Of a stretch of DNA of 64,000 nt, positions 38,479-48,576 are shown piece after piece (position 1 is the first letter of the stretch; each line of letters begins with the position of its first letter). This DNA comes from Promineifilum sp019695075. GTDB lineage: Bacteria; Chloroflexota; Anaerolineae; Promineifilales; Promineifilaceae. The notes below the pieces were generated by a model that did no database searches, had not been told where the DNA came from, and saw nothing but the letters and a program-made list of their open reading frames with translations. The stretch spans positions 1-64,000 of the forward strand of contig JAHCIO010000023.1 in the NCBI GenBank assembly GCA_026129185.1. Reading direction: 5' to 3'. The position numbers were made by a program, and so were the translations under genes.

Positions 38479-39867
38479 ATGTCCCTCAAGTTGTGGCGTT
38501 TCCTGTTGATTGTGACCCTGTTCGCGACGATTGCCGGTGGCCTGGGAGTGCTACATGCCCAGCCGGAGAAGCCCGAAGCCGCCGACGTAGCGCCGCAGGA
38601 GAGCGAAGTCTCCGGCACGCTCGCGCTGCCACCCGCGCTGCCGCCGACCGAGCGCGCCGAGGAGTCGCCCGAGGCAGCTATCCTGAACGAGGGCTTTGAA
38701 GGCGTTTGGCCGGCCGGCCTGTGGACGCGCCAGGACAACAGCACGACCGACGGCGGCGAGTATCTGTGGGATGACAACAGCTGCTGGCCCCGCACCGGCG
38801 CCTGGGGGGCCTATTCGGTCGGCGGCGGGGCCAACGGCAGCCAACTCGGCTGCTGGGGAGGTTATCCCAACAACGTCAATACCTGGACTTTCTGGGGACC
38901 GTTCAGCCTGGCCAACGCCAGCGCGGCCAGCTTCACCTTTTACTTCCACGGCATCACCGAAGGGGGCAACAACTGTCCCTTCGACCGCTTCCTGGCCGTG
39001 CATGTCGATGACAACGGCGACTACAACGGCCGCCAGTTCTGCGGCGAGTGGATTACCGGCACGGAGGGCAACAATTACTACACCTGGACGATCGATCTGG
39101 CCTCGCGACTGGGCGACCCGACGGTGTGGATCGCTTTCGCCCTGCAAGCGGACGCCTCCGACACCTTCCCCGGCATGATGATCGACGATGTGCGCGTCGA
39201 TGTGACCGCCGCCGGCCCGACCTGCTATCAGCTGACGCTCGACAAGACCGGCCAGGGCAGCGTGCCGACCGCCTCACCGGCGGCGTCGTCCGGCTGCGCC
39301 AACGGCCGCTACACAGCCGGCCAGGCGATCACCCTGACAGCCAGCGCGGCCAATGGCTGGCGCGTCGGCAGTTGGGCGGGCACGAACAACAACAGCAGCA
39401 CGGCCAACACCAACACCGTCACCATGCCCGCCTCCACCCACACGGCGCGCGTCAACTACGTCCAGCAGCAGACCGGCAACAAGCGCGCGGTCATGCCCTT
39501 CATCCTCTACGGCCTGAGCGGCTTCCTCGGCCCGCTGGAGATCGAGCCGAACAACAGCACCGCTGAAGCCAATGGCCCCATCCTGCTAAACCGCAACTAC
39601 CAGGGCTACCCCAACGACCTGTCCGACTACTACTACTTCGTGCTGAACACGGCGCGAACCGTCACCATCACCCTGGCGGACATCACCGGCAAGGACCCGC
39701 AACTGCAACTGCGCGACGCCAACAACAACCTGGTCGATATCGACACCGCGCCGCCCTATTCGCTCTCCCGGCCAAACCAGGCCGCCGGGCGCTACTACGT
39801 GCGCGTCGTCGTCGTGGCCAACAACAACAGTTCGGTGCTTTACACGCTGCGGGTGAACGCGCCCTAG
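38479..39867 (+). CDS. Secreted protein with InlB-type repeat and PPC domain
   Basis: A protein of 462 residues from the ATG at 38479, with AGAGGAGA 8 nt upstream. A signal peptide (LWRFLLIVTLFATIAGGLGVLHA) is followed by a beta-sandwich region (about 75-255) with LNEGFEGVWPAGLWTRQDN, often seen at the start of adhesin-like or peptidase-associated domains. Next is a divergent InlB B-repeat (YQLTLDKTGQGSV to TVTMPASTHTARVNY), then a C-terminal pre-peptidase (PPC) domain: EIEPNNSTAEAN, DYYYFVLNTARTVTITL, PQLQLRDANNN and RYYVRVVV. No catalytic domain is visible, so it is probably an extracellular binding or matrix protein. Confidence 0.8.
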   Translation: MSLKLWRFLLIVTLFATIAGGLGVLHAQPEKPEAADVAPQESEVSGTLALPPALPPTERAEESPEAAILNEGFEGVWPAGLWTRQDNSTTDGGEYLWDDNSCWPRTGAWGAYSVGGGANGSQLGCWGGYPNNVNTWTFWGPFSLANASAASFTFYFHGITEGGNNCPFDRFLAVHVDDNGDYNGRQFCGEWITGTEGNNYYTWTIDLASRLGDPTVWIAFALQADASDTFPGMMIDDVRVDVTAAGPTCYQLTLDKTGQGSVPTASPAASSGCANGRYTAGQAITLTASAANGWRVGSWAGTNNNSSTANTNTVTMPASTHTARVNYVQQQTGNKRAVMPFILYGLSGFLGPLEIEPNNSTAEANGPILLNRNYQGYPNDLSDYYYFVLNTARTVTITLADITGKDPQLQLRDANNNLVDIDTAPPYSLSRPNQAAGRYYVRVVVVANNNSSVLYTLRVNAP

Positions 39868-39891
39868 CGTTCTCCTCACCCCCGTCCGGCG

Positions 39892-39926
39892 CTGCGGCGC
39901 GGCCGGTCAGCACGGCCGCGCCGCAG
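39892..39926 (+). terminator. GC-rich hairpin after the PPC protein gene
   Basis: A 14-bp perfect stem (CTGCGGCGCGGCCG / CGGCCGCGCCGCAG) with a 7-nt loop, 24 bases after the stop codon. There is no T run, so it may mark a factor-dependent end or protect the 3' end rather than act as a classic intrinsic terminator. Confidence 0.6.
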
Positions 39927-39986
39927 TGTTGGGCAAGGGCCGCCGAACCAATAGATTCTTTGTTCGGAATCTTTAAGGCATGCCCC

Positions 39987-40015
39987 TTGCGCCCCCCTCC
40001 CGCCCATGTTATAAT
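39987..40015 (+). promoter_or_regulatory. Near-consensus nrdJ promoter
   Basis: TTGCGC (39987-39992), a 17-bp spacer and a perfect TATAAT (40010-40015) with an extended TGT before it. It is the best promoter sequence in the window. The start should be near 40022, giving a leader of about 120 nt. Confidence 0.85.
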
Positions 40016-40028
40016 GTGCGCCTGTTGA

Positions 40029-40069
40029 CCATATAAGGCCCTGTATCGGTAAGCGCCCCCCATATATGG
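40029..40069 (+). promoter_or_regulatory. Two tandem palindromic boxes, candidate NrdR operators
   Basis: CCATATAAGG (40029-40038) and CCATATATGG (40060-40069) have centres 31 bp apart, three helical turns, so they lie on the same face of DNA. They fall just after the predicted start site. The second box is the core of an 18-bp perfect palindrome, CCCCCCATATATGGGGGG (40056-40073). The C-n-ATATAT-n-G core fits the middle of known NrdR boxes, which also come in pairs at 15-16 or 31-32 bp before nrd genes. Assignment to NrdR is inference. Confidence 0.55.
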
Positions 40070-40144
40070 GGGGTTGTGCGTGAGCGCTCGATGTGGGAGT
40101 TATCTGGGCGTTCTATCCCATCAACGCGAGGAGGTAATTGTTGT

Positions 40145-42670
<2,526 letters not shown>

Positions 42671-42842
42671 GATTAGGGGTTAGGGGTTAGGGATTAGGGG
42701 CTAGGGAGAAGCGCTCTTTCCTAGCCCCTAATCCCCATCCCTTAATCCTTAGCCCCTTCTCAACAGGTTCCGGGAGCTAGGGCATAGAAAATCAGCAAGG
42801 CGCTCTCTTCCCTAGCCCCTAATCCCTATCCCCTAATCCCTT
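42671..42842. repeat. TTAGGG/CTAGGG repeat block with nested hairpins
   Basis: GGATTAGGGGCTAGG (42691-42705) is perfectly inverted at 42720-42734 around an AGAAGCGCTCTTT loop; the inverted arm occurs again at 42811-42825. The same 15-mer is found at 50501-50515. The spacer between nrdJ and the small gene is thus a dispersed repeat and carries no gene. Confidence 0.85.
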
Positions 42843-42845
42843 CTT

Positions 42846-43052
42846 ATGCGCCACATCTACGAACGCTACGCGCCCGGCGACCGGGTGGAGATTCGCTTCG
42901 GCCAGGGCGACCAAGAGCGCTGGCAGCCGGCCGTCGTTTTGCGGCGCGAGCCGCCGGGCATCTGGGTGCGGGCCGCCGACGGGCGCGAGTGGTTCATGAC
43001 CAACACCTACCGCATCCGCCCGGCCGGCCCCGACAGCGCCGCCGCGGCCTGA
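42846..43052 (+). CDS. Small SH3-like protein of unknown function
   Basis: A 68-residue protein with a compact beta pattern (YAPGDRVEIRFG, RWQPAVVLRREPPGIWVRAADGREWFMTNTYRIRP) like small SH3 or KOW-type barrels, and a short Ala tail. No ribosome-binding site precedes the ATG, which follows directly on the repeat block. A clear terminator follows the stop. Composition and codon use match the neighbours, so I take it as real, but its function is unknown. Confidence 0.6.
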   Translation: MRHIYERYAPGDRVEIRFGQGDQERWQPAVVLRREPPGIWVRAADGREWFMTNTYRIRPAGPDSAAAA

Positions 43053-43069
43053 GGCGTGGGCCACAAACC

Positions 43070-43103
43070 AAAAGCGCCGGGGTGCTGCTTCCCCGGCGCT
43101 TTT
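43070..43103. terminator. Bidirectional intrinsic terminator
   Basis: AAAAGCGCCGGGG pairs perfectly with CCCCGGCGCTTTT around an 8-nt loop. Both strands end in a run of T. It lies between the converging small SH3-like gene and the CotH gene and should terminate both. Confidence 0.9.
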
Positions 43104-43125
43104 GATCTCTCTGCGTCAGCTTACC

Positions 43126-44805
43126 TTACTGGGCGAGGAAGTCGGCCACGGCCGTATCGCGTTCGGCAACCGTAGCGATGAGTTGGGCCACGGCCGAGTC
43201 GAACTGCGACTCTTCGCCCGCGGCGGCGACAACCGGCCGGATCAGCGCGGCCATCGCTTCGATGTGGGTCGTCAGCGCCTCGGCGTCAAACAGCTCGCTC
43301 GCCGCGGCCAGATAGCCCATGTACTTCTCGTTGTAGACGGGGTCGTCCAGCAGGAAGCGGATCAGCGGCCACTGCTCGGTGACGTTGGCCTGGTCGAACG
43401 ACAGCGCGTTACGCCCGCCCATTCCGCCAGGGCCGCCACGGCCGCCCTGGCCACCGCCACCGGAACCCAGGGTCATGTTGTGGTCCCAGGGAATCCAGAC
43501 GAGTTGGCCGGTATCGGGGTTGTTGTAGAGATAGAAGTTGTGGGTCATCGAGCCGTAGGTGTCCCAATTCATCACCACCGTGCTGATGGCCAGCCAGTTC
43601 AGGAACGTGTCCACATCGAAGACCGCTTCCAGATCGGCCCGCCACTGAGCCGGGTCGGTCGTGCGCGTCTCGGCGTGCAGAGCGGTGTAGAGCGCCTCGA
43701 TGTCGCTCCAGTCGGCCTCGTCCTCGTTGTTCTCCTTTTCGAAGCTATCGGCGATCTGGTCGAACGTGCCCTCGGCCAGGGTGACGCCGGCGCCATCGCC
43801 CTCGTAGATGTTGCCGCTGTCGTCGCCAAAGGCATTGGCAATAACCGTGTCATCGATCACTTCGACCACGGTGTAGATGCCCAGATTGACCGGCCCCTCG
43901 CCATAGTCCAGGATGACCTCATAGAACGCCGTCTGGGACGCCACCAGACCCGATTCGCGCATCAGGTCATAGGTCACCGTCTCGCGCAGGTAGGTGGCGT
44001 CGCTGAAACCGTTGGCCAGCGACAGCTGCTTGAAGCCGAAGAACCGCTGGTTGTCGATCTCCGGGTAATCATCCTCGAACTCGTCGAAGTCCAGCTTCAG
44101 CGGCATCTTCAACGAACCGCTGCGCCAGGCGCTCGTGAGGGAGGAGTTGCCTTTGTAGCGGATGCCGACGTTGGTCCAGGTGTTGCCATCGAATTCGATC
44201 GTGGCCGGAACCCAGATGGGCGTGCCGCCGATCATGTCGGTGTTGCCGCCGGCGCCGGGACCGAAGCCGCCCTGGCCCTGACCACCACCGCCTGGCGGCT
44301 GCATACCCTCCGGGGGCGTGGGGCGATCGCCTGTCGGCGGCTCCGTGCCCGCTGACGGCGTGGGCAGTTCACCGGCCGGCGGCTGCACGTCTTCGGGCGG
44401 CGTAAAATCGCCGCCGGGTTGGCCGCCCGGCCCCATCTCCTGCCCCGTGCCGGCCTCGCCAAGCAGGCTGGTCATGTCGGCCTGCATCGCGGCCCAGTTG
44501 GCCGGGTCGATGGTGATGGTGATCTGATTGACCTTGTCCGCCGGAAAGACGACATCGTAGTTCGGGTCAACGTCATTGCTGTGGGTCGCCTCTGTCCAGC
44601 CTTCGGGCCGGGCAACCTCTTCTTCGGTGTCGGCGCCGGCCGCCTCGCCGCTCGCGGATAATTCCGCCGTGGCGTCGGCCACGGCCGTGGGCGCGGCCTG
44701 CTCCAGGCCGGCTGTGGCTTCGGGAGCCACGGTCGTGCCGGAGCAGGCCGCCAGTAGACAGAGCAGGATCACACTCACAGAAAGGTGGACGATATGGTTC
44801 TTCAT
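43126..44805 (-). CDS. CotH-family lipoprotein (atypical protein kinase fold)
   Basis: A 559-residue protein. The N-terminus has a lipobox (LLCLLAACSG), so it should be exported and lipid-anchored. CotH proteins have a divergent kinase fold; the spore CotH phosphorylates coat proteins. Family blocks are GIRYKGNSSL, FKQLSLANGFSDATYLRE, NLGIYTVVEVID and WIPWDHN, the last two holding the active-site Glu and Asp/Asn. Two low-complexity insertions stand out: a Pro/Gly/Gln segment near 115-185 and a Gly-rich loop (GSGGGGQGGRGGPGGMGG) just after the WDHN block. It is the last gene of a three-gene unit with VTC and DUF4956. Confidence 0.88.
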   Translation of the reverse strand: MKNHIVHLSVSVILLCLLAACSGTTVAPEATAGLEQAAPTAVADATAELSASGEAAGADTEEEVARPEGWTEATHSNDVDPNYDVVFPADKVNQITITIDPANWAAMQADMTSLLGEAGTGQEMGPGGQPGGDFTPPEDVQPPAGELPTPSAGTEPPTGDRPTPPEGMQPPGGGGQGQGGFGPGAGGNTDMIGGTPIWVPATIEFDGNTWTNVGIRYKGNSSLTSAWRSGSLKMPLKLDFDEFEDDYPEIDNQRFFGFKQLSLANGFSDATYLRETVTYDLMRESGLVASQTAFYEVILDYGEGPVNLGIYTVVEVIDDTVIANAFGDDSGNIYEGDGAGVTLAEGTFDQIADSFEKENNEDEADWSDIEALYTALHAETRTTDPAQWRADLEAVFDVDTFLNWLAISTVVMNWDTYGSMTHNFYLYNNPDTGQLVWIPWDHNMTLGSGGGGQGGRGGPGGMGGRNALSFDQANVTEQWPLIRFLLDDPVYNEKYMGYLAAASELFDAEALTTHIEAMAALIRPVVAAAGEESQFDSAVAQLIATVAERDTAVADFLAQ

Positions 44806-44807
44806 GT

Positions 44808-45434
44808 TTATTGCGTCACCCTCACGGATTGCAGGGGCGCGACCTTGGCGCTGGTCAGCCGCGGCTCGTCGTAGTAGATGACCATCTCGGCCGAGTCGTG
44901 CAGGAAGTCAATCCGTCGCGTCTCCACCCGCTTCACGGCCAGGCCGGTGCGCTCGTGCAGATTCGCCAGCAGACGCTCGCTGTTCTCCGGCGTGATCAGG
45001 TCAATCCGGTCGTAGACAATGCGCTTGCTGCGCTCGAAGTGGAAGCCCCACTCTTTCTCCAGCACGAACAGCACCGTCATGATGGCCACATTGGACACCA
45101 GCAGATAGGGCAGAGCGCTGTCCGAGACCATCACCGAGTTCATCACCGGCAGGGCGATGAGGATGAACAGGTAGGTCATCTCGCGGATGGGCATCTCGTC
45201 GGTGCGGTAGCGCAGGACGGAGAAGATGGCGAACAGGCCGAAGCCGACGCCGACGCTCAGCGTCGCGCTGGTCAGCAAGCCCAGCACGAAGTAGATGACC
45301 GTGTTAAAGGCCAGGAAGGTGAAGACGTAGGTCTTGTCCTGCGTGGCGGGGTAATAGACAAAACGGACAATGAGTAGGGCGACGACGAAATTGAGCGCCG
45401 CGCCGAGCATGAAGTAGAGCAGATCACTGGACAT
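44808..45434 (-). CDS. DUF4956-family membrane protein
   Basis: A protein of 208 residues from the ATG at 45434, with GAGGTG 6 nt upstream. Four to five membrane helices fill the first 125 residues (LYFMLGAALNFVVALLIVRFVYY, FTFLAFNTVIYFVLGLL, FGLFAIFSVLRYRTDEMPIREMTYLF), and a soluble tail follows. FSVLRYRTDEMPIREMTYLF is the family signature. The gene overlaps the end of the VTC gene by 11 bases and lies 2 bases before the CotH gene. DUF4956 genes are often next to VTC genes, suggesting a joint membrane complex; the biochemical role is unknown. Confidence 0.88.
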   Translation of the reverse strand: MSSDLLYFMLGAALNFVVALLIVRFVYYPATQDKTYVFTFLAFNTVIYFVLGLLTSATLSVGVGFGLFAIFSVLRYRTDEMPIREMTYLFILIALPVMNSVMVSDSALPYLLVSNVAIMTVLFVLEKEWGFHFERSKRIVYDRIDLITPENSERLLANLHERTGLAVKRVETRRIDFLHDSAEMVIYYDEPRLTSAKVAPLQSVRVTQ

Positions 45435-46293
45435 AATAATCACCTCGAATCAACTTGCTCATGGTGCGCAAGTGGGGCTTAAAGTTGTTGTGTTTGACGT
45501 CGCTGTAGAGCAACGAGACGCCGGCGCAATACTTGCTAAAGCCGGTCGTGCGCAGATTCAGGGCGCGCATCCGGCGGACGAACGCGGAGTCGCGGTTGAT
45601 GCCATTCTGCTTCACCTCGGCGATGGCAATGCCGGGCAGGGCCATCGTCCGGCCGTCGGCGCTGAAGCTCAGGTTCAGGTCGAGCGTCACCCGCTCGCAA
45701 TCGGCCAGGCTGACCAGGGTGATGCGCGTGTACTCGTTCCACAGCTTCGGCTCCAGCGTCGTCGGGTCGAAGGGCAATTGCTCCTGGAGGAAACCGTCGG
45801 CGGCGGGCGTCAGCGTGTCCACAAAGGCATCGGTGGCGATGCGGCTCTTAACAGTGCGGCTGCGGCTGACCTTGTGCTTAACCTCCAGGAACGACAGGCG
45901 GCTATCGACGTAGCTGCGGCTGCGCACCTTGTAACGCTCGCGCCGGCCGCTGTGGTGCTGCTGGAAAAGCTCGAAGTCGGCCGTGTCGAAGTAGAGGGTG
46001 CGGTAGTGGTTCAGCCGCACGCCGTCGATGTCGAGGACGCGGTAGTCGTCGGCCAGACCGGCGAGGGCGGCGTAGAGCTGCCGCTCGGTCATGACGTATT
46101 TGGTATCGATGCGGTCTTGCAGGGCCACGCTGCTCATCTCGCTCAGGCTGATGGGCGCAAAGGTGGACAGCAGGCCGGCGAAGTCGGGGCCGAAGTCTTC
46201 CCAGCGCACCGGCCGGCCGTGGGTGGCCGGGGTGGGCGTTCCGTAGACAACTTGCGGCTGATTCGACTTGGACCATGAGAATTGATGTTGCAT
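45424..46293 (-). CDS. VTC-domain protein (polyphosphate polymerase-like)
   Basis: A protein of 289 residues from the ATG at 46293 (MQHQFSW), with AAGGTG 6 nt upstream. VTC domains are tunnel enzymes that build inorganic polyphosphate from ATP in yeast; bacterial homologues are common. Features are RIDTKYVMTERQL near the N-terminus, TLYFDTADFELF, the basic strand RRERYKVRSRSY, FLEVKHKVSRSRTVKSRI, the acidic and basic tunnel strands ERVTLDLNLSF, IAIAEVKQ, and FSKYCAGVSLLY near the end. An in-frame upstream start would add 53 unlikely residues. The promoter region has paired 12-bp repeats. Confidence 0.9.
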   Translation of the reverse strand: MQHQFSWSKSNQPQVVYGTPTPATHGRPVRWEDFGPDFAGLLSTFAPISLSEMSSVALQDRIDTKYVMTERQLYAALAGLADDYRVLDIDGVRLNHYRTLYFDTADFELFQQHHSGRRERYKVRSRSYVDSRLSFLEVKHKVSRSRTVKSRIATDAFVDTLTPAADGFLQEQLPFDPTTLEPKLWNEYTRITLVSLADCERVTLDLNLSFSADGRTMALPGIAIAEVKQNGINRDSAFVRRMRALNLRTTGFSKYCAGVSLLYSDVKHNNFKPHLRTMSKLIRGDYYVQ

Positions 46294-46389
46294 GCGCTTC
46301 ACCTTGGCGGAGAGCGAGACCGGCCTGGGCCGGCCCCGCTGTCCTGGATGATTGACCGCAGCCACGCGCCCGGTCATCGTTACGCTGGC

Positions 46390-46425
46390 AGTATGGCCCA
46401 AAAGTGTTAGGAAAATGTTTAGGAA
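46390..46425 (-). promoter_or_regulatory. Promoter of the VTC operon with tandem 12-bp repeats
   Basis: On the minus strand, CATACT (46395-46390) is the best -10. Six bases upstream lie two tandem 12-bp units, TTCCTAAACATT (46425-46414) and TTCCTAACACTT (46413-46402), identical at 9 of 12 positions, in place of a -35. That is where PhoB-type activators bind direct repeats. A phosphate link for a polyphosphate gene is attractive but unproven. Confidence 0.4.
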
Positions 46426-46476
46426 TGGTTGGAAGGCTGTAAACCGGGCCAAGTCAAAAGAGAATTCCCAGGTATA

Positions 46477-46504
46477 TTGACATTTCCCTCTCGGCCGTTA
46501 TTAT
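46477..46504 (+). promoter_or_regulatory. arg operon promoter
   Basis: TTGACA (46477-46482), a 16-bp spacer and TATTAT (46499-46504). The -10 ends 7 nt before the ATG of the leader peptide at 46512, which suggests a leaderless leader peptide. Confidence 0.75.
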
Positions 46505-46511
46505 TCTCCCT

Positions 46512-46592
46512 ATGTTCGTTGACATGGCTCAGCCTTTCCCGCGCCGCCCTCGCCCGCCCCAGACTACAGGTCTGGTGTTTGTGGTTGCCTGA
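46512..46592 (+). CDS. Arginine-containing leader peptide of argCBD
   Basis: A 26-codon ORF between the arg promoter and a terminator. Codons 11, 12 and 14 are all CGC for arginine, within PFPRRPRPP. A second ATG in frame at 46524 (codon 5) is an alternative start. The ATG at 46512 is placed where transcription should begin, so it needs no ribosome-binding site. The RNA after the Arg codons can fold in two exclusive ways (see the attenuator). The peptide itself is expected only to report Arg-tRNA charging through ribosome stalling. It is too short for homology, so the evidence is layout and codon content. Confidence 0.65.
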   Translation: MFVDMAQPFPRRPRPPQTTGLVFVVA

Positions 46593-46658
46593 GTCGCGCC
46601 CGAGCCGACACGGAGAAACCGACCGCCAGACCCTCTAGGGCCTGGCGGTCTTTTTTTT
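46559..46658 (+). promoter_or_regulatory. Transcription attenuator of argCBD
   Basis: Segment 1, CCAGAC (46559-46564), pairs with segment 2, GTCTGG (46570-46575). Segment 2 as GGTCTGG (46569-46575) can instead pair with segment 3, CCAGACC (46626-46632), extended by a G-T and a G-C pair. Segment 3 is part of the left arm of the terminator, GACCGCCAG (46621-46629) with CTGGCGGTC (46642-46650), followed by eight T residues (46651-46658). A ribosome stalled on the Arg codons at 46542-46553 would cover segment 1, free segment 2 and prevent termination. This is the classical amino-acid attenuator arrangement. Confidence 0.75.
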
Positions 46659-46744
46659 GGAGCGAAGATGAGTACAACCGGGACAACATACCCCCTCAAG
46701 CGGCCCGCCGCGACCGGCGAGCGCCGTCCGGCAAGGAGCGCGCC

Positions 46745-47752
46745 ATGATCCAAGCCGCCATCTATGGCGCGACGGGCTACACGGGCATGGAGATGGTCAA
46801 GCTCCTGCGCCGCCACCCCGCGGCCGACATCGCCTTCATCGTTTCCCAATCGCAGGCGGGCAAGACGCTGCGCGACGTGTTCCCCGCCGCGCCGGCCCTG
46901 CCGCTGCTGGCCGGCGCGGACGCGCCACTGGAGGCGGCCGACGTCGTCTTCCTCTGCCTGCCCCACGCCGCCGCGGCCGAGACGGCCCTCGTCGCCCTGG
47001 CCGCGGGCAAGCGCGTCATCGACCTGAGCGCCGACTTCCGCCTGCGCGACGCCGAGGTCTATCGCGCCTGGTACGCCCATAGCCACCCCGCGCCGGAACT
47101 GCTGGCCGAGGCTGTCTATGGCCTGACCGAGGTCAACCGGGCGGCGCTGCCGGGGGCGCGGCTGGTGGCCAACCCCGGCTGCTACCCGACGAGCGTCCTG
47201 CTAGCGCTGCGTCCGCTGCTGCTGAGCGACATCCCCCTGGCCGGGCCGATCATCGCCGACAGCGCCTCCGGCGTCAGCGGCGCGGGCCGCACGCCGACAC
47301 AGACGAGCCACTTCGTCGAGGTGGCCGACAATTACAGCGCCTACAAGATCGGCCGCGTCCATCGCCACCTGCCGGAGATGGAGCAGGCTATTGGCCAGTG
47401 GCGGGCCGGCGCGCCGCCGCTGATCTTCTCCCCCCACCTGCTGCCCGTGCCGCGCGGCATTCTGTCCACCATCTACGCGCAGTTGGGCGCGGACGCGAGC
47501 GAGGACGACCTGCGCGCGCGCTACCGGGTCGCTTACGACGGCGAGCCGTTCGTCGAGGTGCTGCCGCCGGGCGAAACAGCCTCACTGGCCCACGTCAACC
47601 ACACCAACCGCTGCGCCATCGGCCTGAAGCTGGTTGGCCGGACGCTCATCCTGACCTCGGCCATCGACAATCTGGTCAAAGGGGCTGCCGGACAGGCCGT
47701 CCAGAACATGAACGCGATGTTCGGCTGCGCCGAGACGACGGGGCTGCTATGA
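46745..47752 (+). CDS. argC: N-acetyl-gamma-glutamyl-phosphate reductase
   Basis: The third enzyme of arginine synthesis, which reduces N-acetylglutamyl phosphate to the semialdehyde with NADPH. At 335 residues it is of normal size. The N-terminal nucleotide site is IYGATGYTGMEMVKLL; the catalytic Cys146 is in VANPGCYPTS; DSASGVSGAGRTP and the late HRHLPEMEQ are also typical. AAGGAG lies 7 nt before the ATG. It is the first structural gene after the attenuator and overlaps argB by 4 bases (ATGA). No argJ is in this cluster, so the acetyl cycle is completed elsewhere. Confidence 0.97.
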   Translation: MIQAAIYGATGYTGMEMVKLLRRHPAADIAFIVSQSQAGKTLRDVFPAAPALPLLAGADAPLEAADVVFLCLPHAAAAETALVALAAGKRVIDLSADFRLRDAEVYRAWYAHSHPAPELLAEAVYGLTEVNRAALPGARLVANPGCYPTSVLLALRPLLLSDIPLAGPIIADSASGVSGAGRTPTQTSHFVEVADNYSAYKIGRVHRHLPEMEQAIGQWRAGAPPLIFSPHLLPVPRGILSTIYAQLGADASEDDLRARYRVAYDGEPFVEVLPPGETASLAHVNHTNRCAIGLKLVGRTLILTSAIDNLVKGAAGQAVQNMNAMFGCAETTGLL

Positions 47753-48576
47753 CAGGCGACGACGGGCGGGCGATGGGCATCCACGTCATCAAGATCGGCG
47801 GCAACGAGATGAACGCCGGCGGTTTCCTGGAGGCGCTGGCCGCGGGGCTGGCGCGGCTGGCCGCGGACGCACCGCTGGTCGTCGTCCACGGCGGCGGGCA
47901 GGACATCGCCACGTTGCAGAGCCGGCTGGGCATCGAGCCGGTCAAGGTCGATGGCCTGCGCGTGACCGACGCCGAGTCGCTGGCCGTGGCCCAGATGGTG
48001 CTCTCCGGCCACACCAACAAGCAGGTCGTCCGGGCGCTGCTGGGCGCGGGGCTGGACGCGGTCGGGCTGAGCGGCGTGGACGGCCGGCTGCTAACCTGTC
48101 GCCGCAAGCGTCACCCGACGGTTGACCTGGGCCTGGTGGGCGAGGTGACGGCCGTGCGCGGCGAGCTGCTGCAACGGCTGCTGGCGGGGGGCATCACCCC
48201 GGTCATCTCGCCCATCTCCCTGGGCGTGGACGGCCAGACCTATAACGTCAACGCCGACGAGGCCGCCGGGGCCATCGCCGCCGCGCTGGGGGCGGCGCAA
48301 CTCGATTTCGTCTCCAACGTGCCCGGCGTGCTGGCCGGCGGCGAGCGGCTGCCGCAACTGACGCCGGACGCGGCCGAGGCGCTCATCGCCGGCGGCGTCA
48401 TCAGCGGCGGCATGATCCCCAAGGTACGCACCGCCCTCGATGCCCTGGCCCGCGGCGTCCCCCGCGTGCGTATCGTCGATCTCGCCGGGCTGGCCGGCGC
48501 CGCCGGCACGGTCTTCTCTGGGCTGACCGCCGACCACGGACGACAGACCACTGACCACTGTCTTACTGACCACTGA
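47749..48576 (+). CDS. argB: N-acetylglutamate kinase
   Basis: Phosphorylates N-acetylglutamate, the second step of arginine synthesis. It has 275 residues from the ATG overlapping the argC stop. Motifs are HVIKIGGNEM, VVVHGGGQDI, VGLSGVDGRLL, YNVNADEAAGAIA and a late GGMIPKV, all characteristic. The arginine-sensing N-terminal helix of allosteric forms is not obvious. The last 13 residues or so (DHGRQTTDHCLTDH) lie beyond the normal fold and are encoded by ACTGACC-type repeat DNA that continues to the argD start, so the repeat has been recruited as a new C-terminus. Confidence 0.95.
   Translation: MTGDDGRAMGIHVIKIGGNEMNAGGFLEALAAGLARLAADAPLVVVHGGGQDIATLQSRLGIEPVKVDGLRVTDAESLAVAQMVLSGHTNKQVVRALLGAGLDAVGLSGVDGRLLTCRRKRHPTVDLGLVGEVTAVRGELLQRLLAGGITPVISPISLGVDGQTYNVNADEAAGAIAAALGAAQLDFVSNVPGVLAGGERLPQLTPDAAEALIAGGVISGGMIPKVRTALDALARGVPRVRIVDLAGLAGAAGTVFSGLTADHGRQTTDHCLTDH

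Noticed and set aside
46402..46425. Definite assignment of the 12-bp repeats as a Pho box
   Set aside because: The period is 12 rather than 11 bp and the units do not match a known PhoB/PhoP consensus well, so only an unidentified activator site is claimed.
46294..46744. Possible T-box riboswitch before argC
   Set aside because: The conserved T-box sequence (AGGGTGG-like before the terminator) is absent, and the leader peptide with Arg codons explains the structures better.
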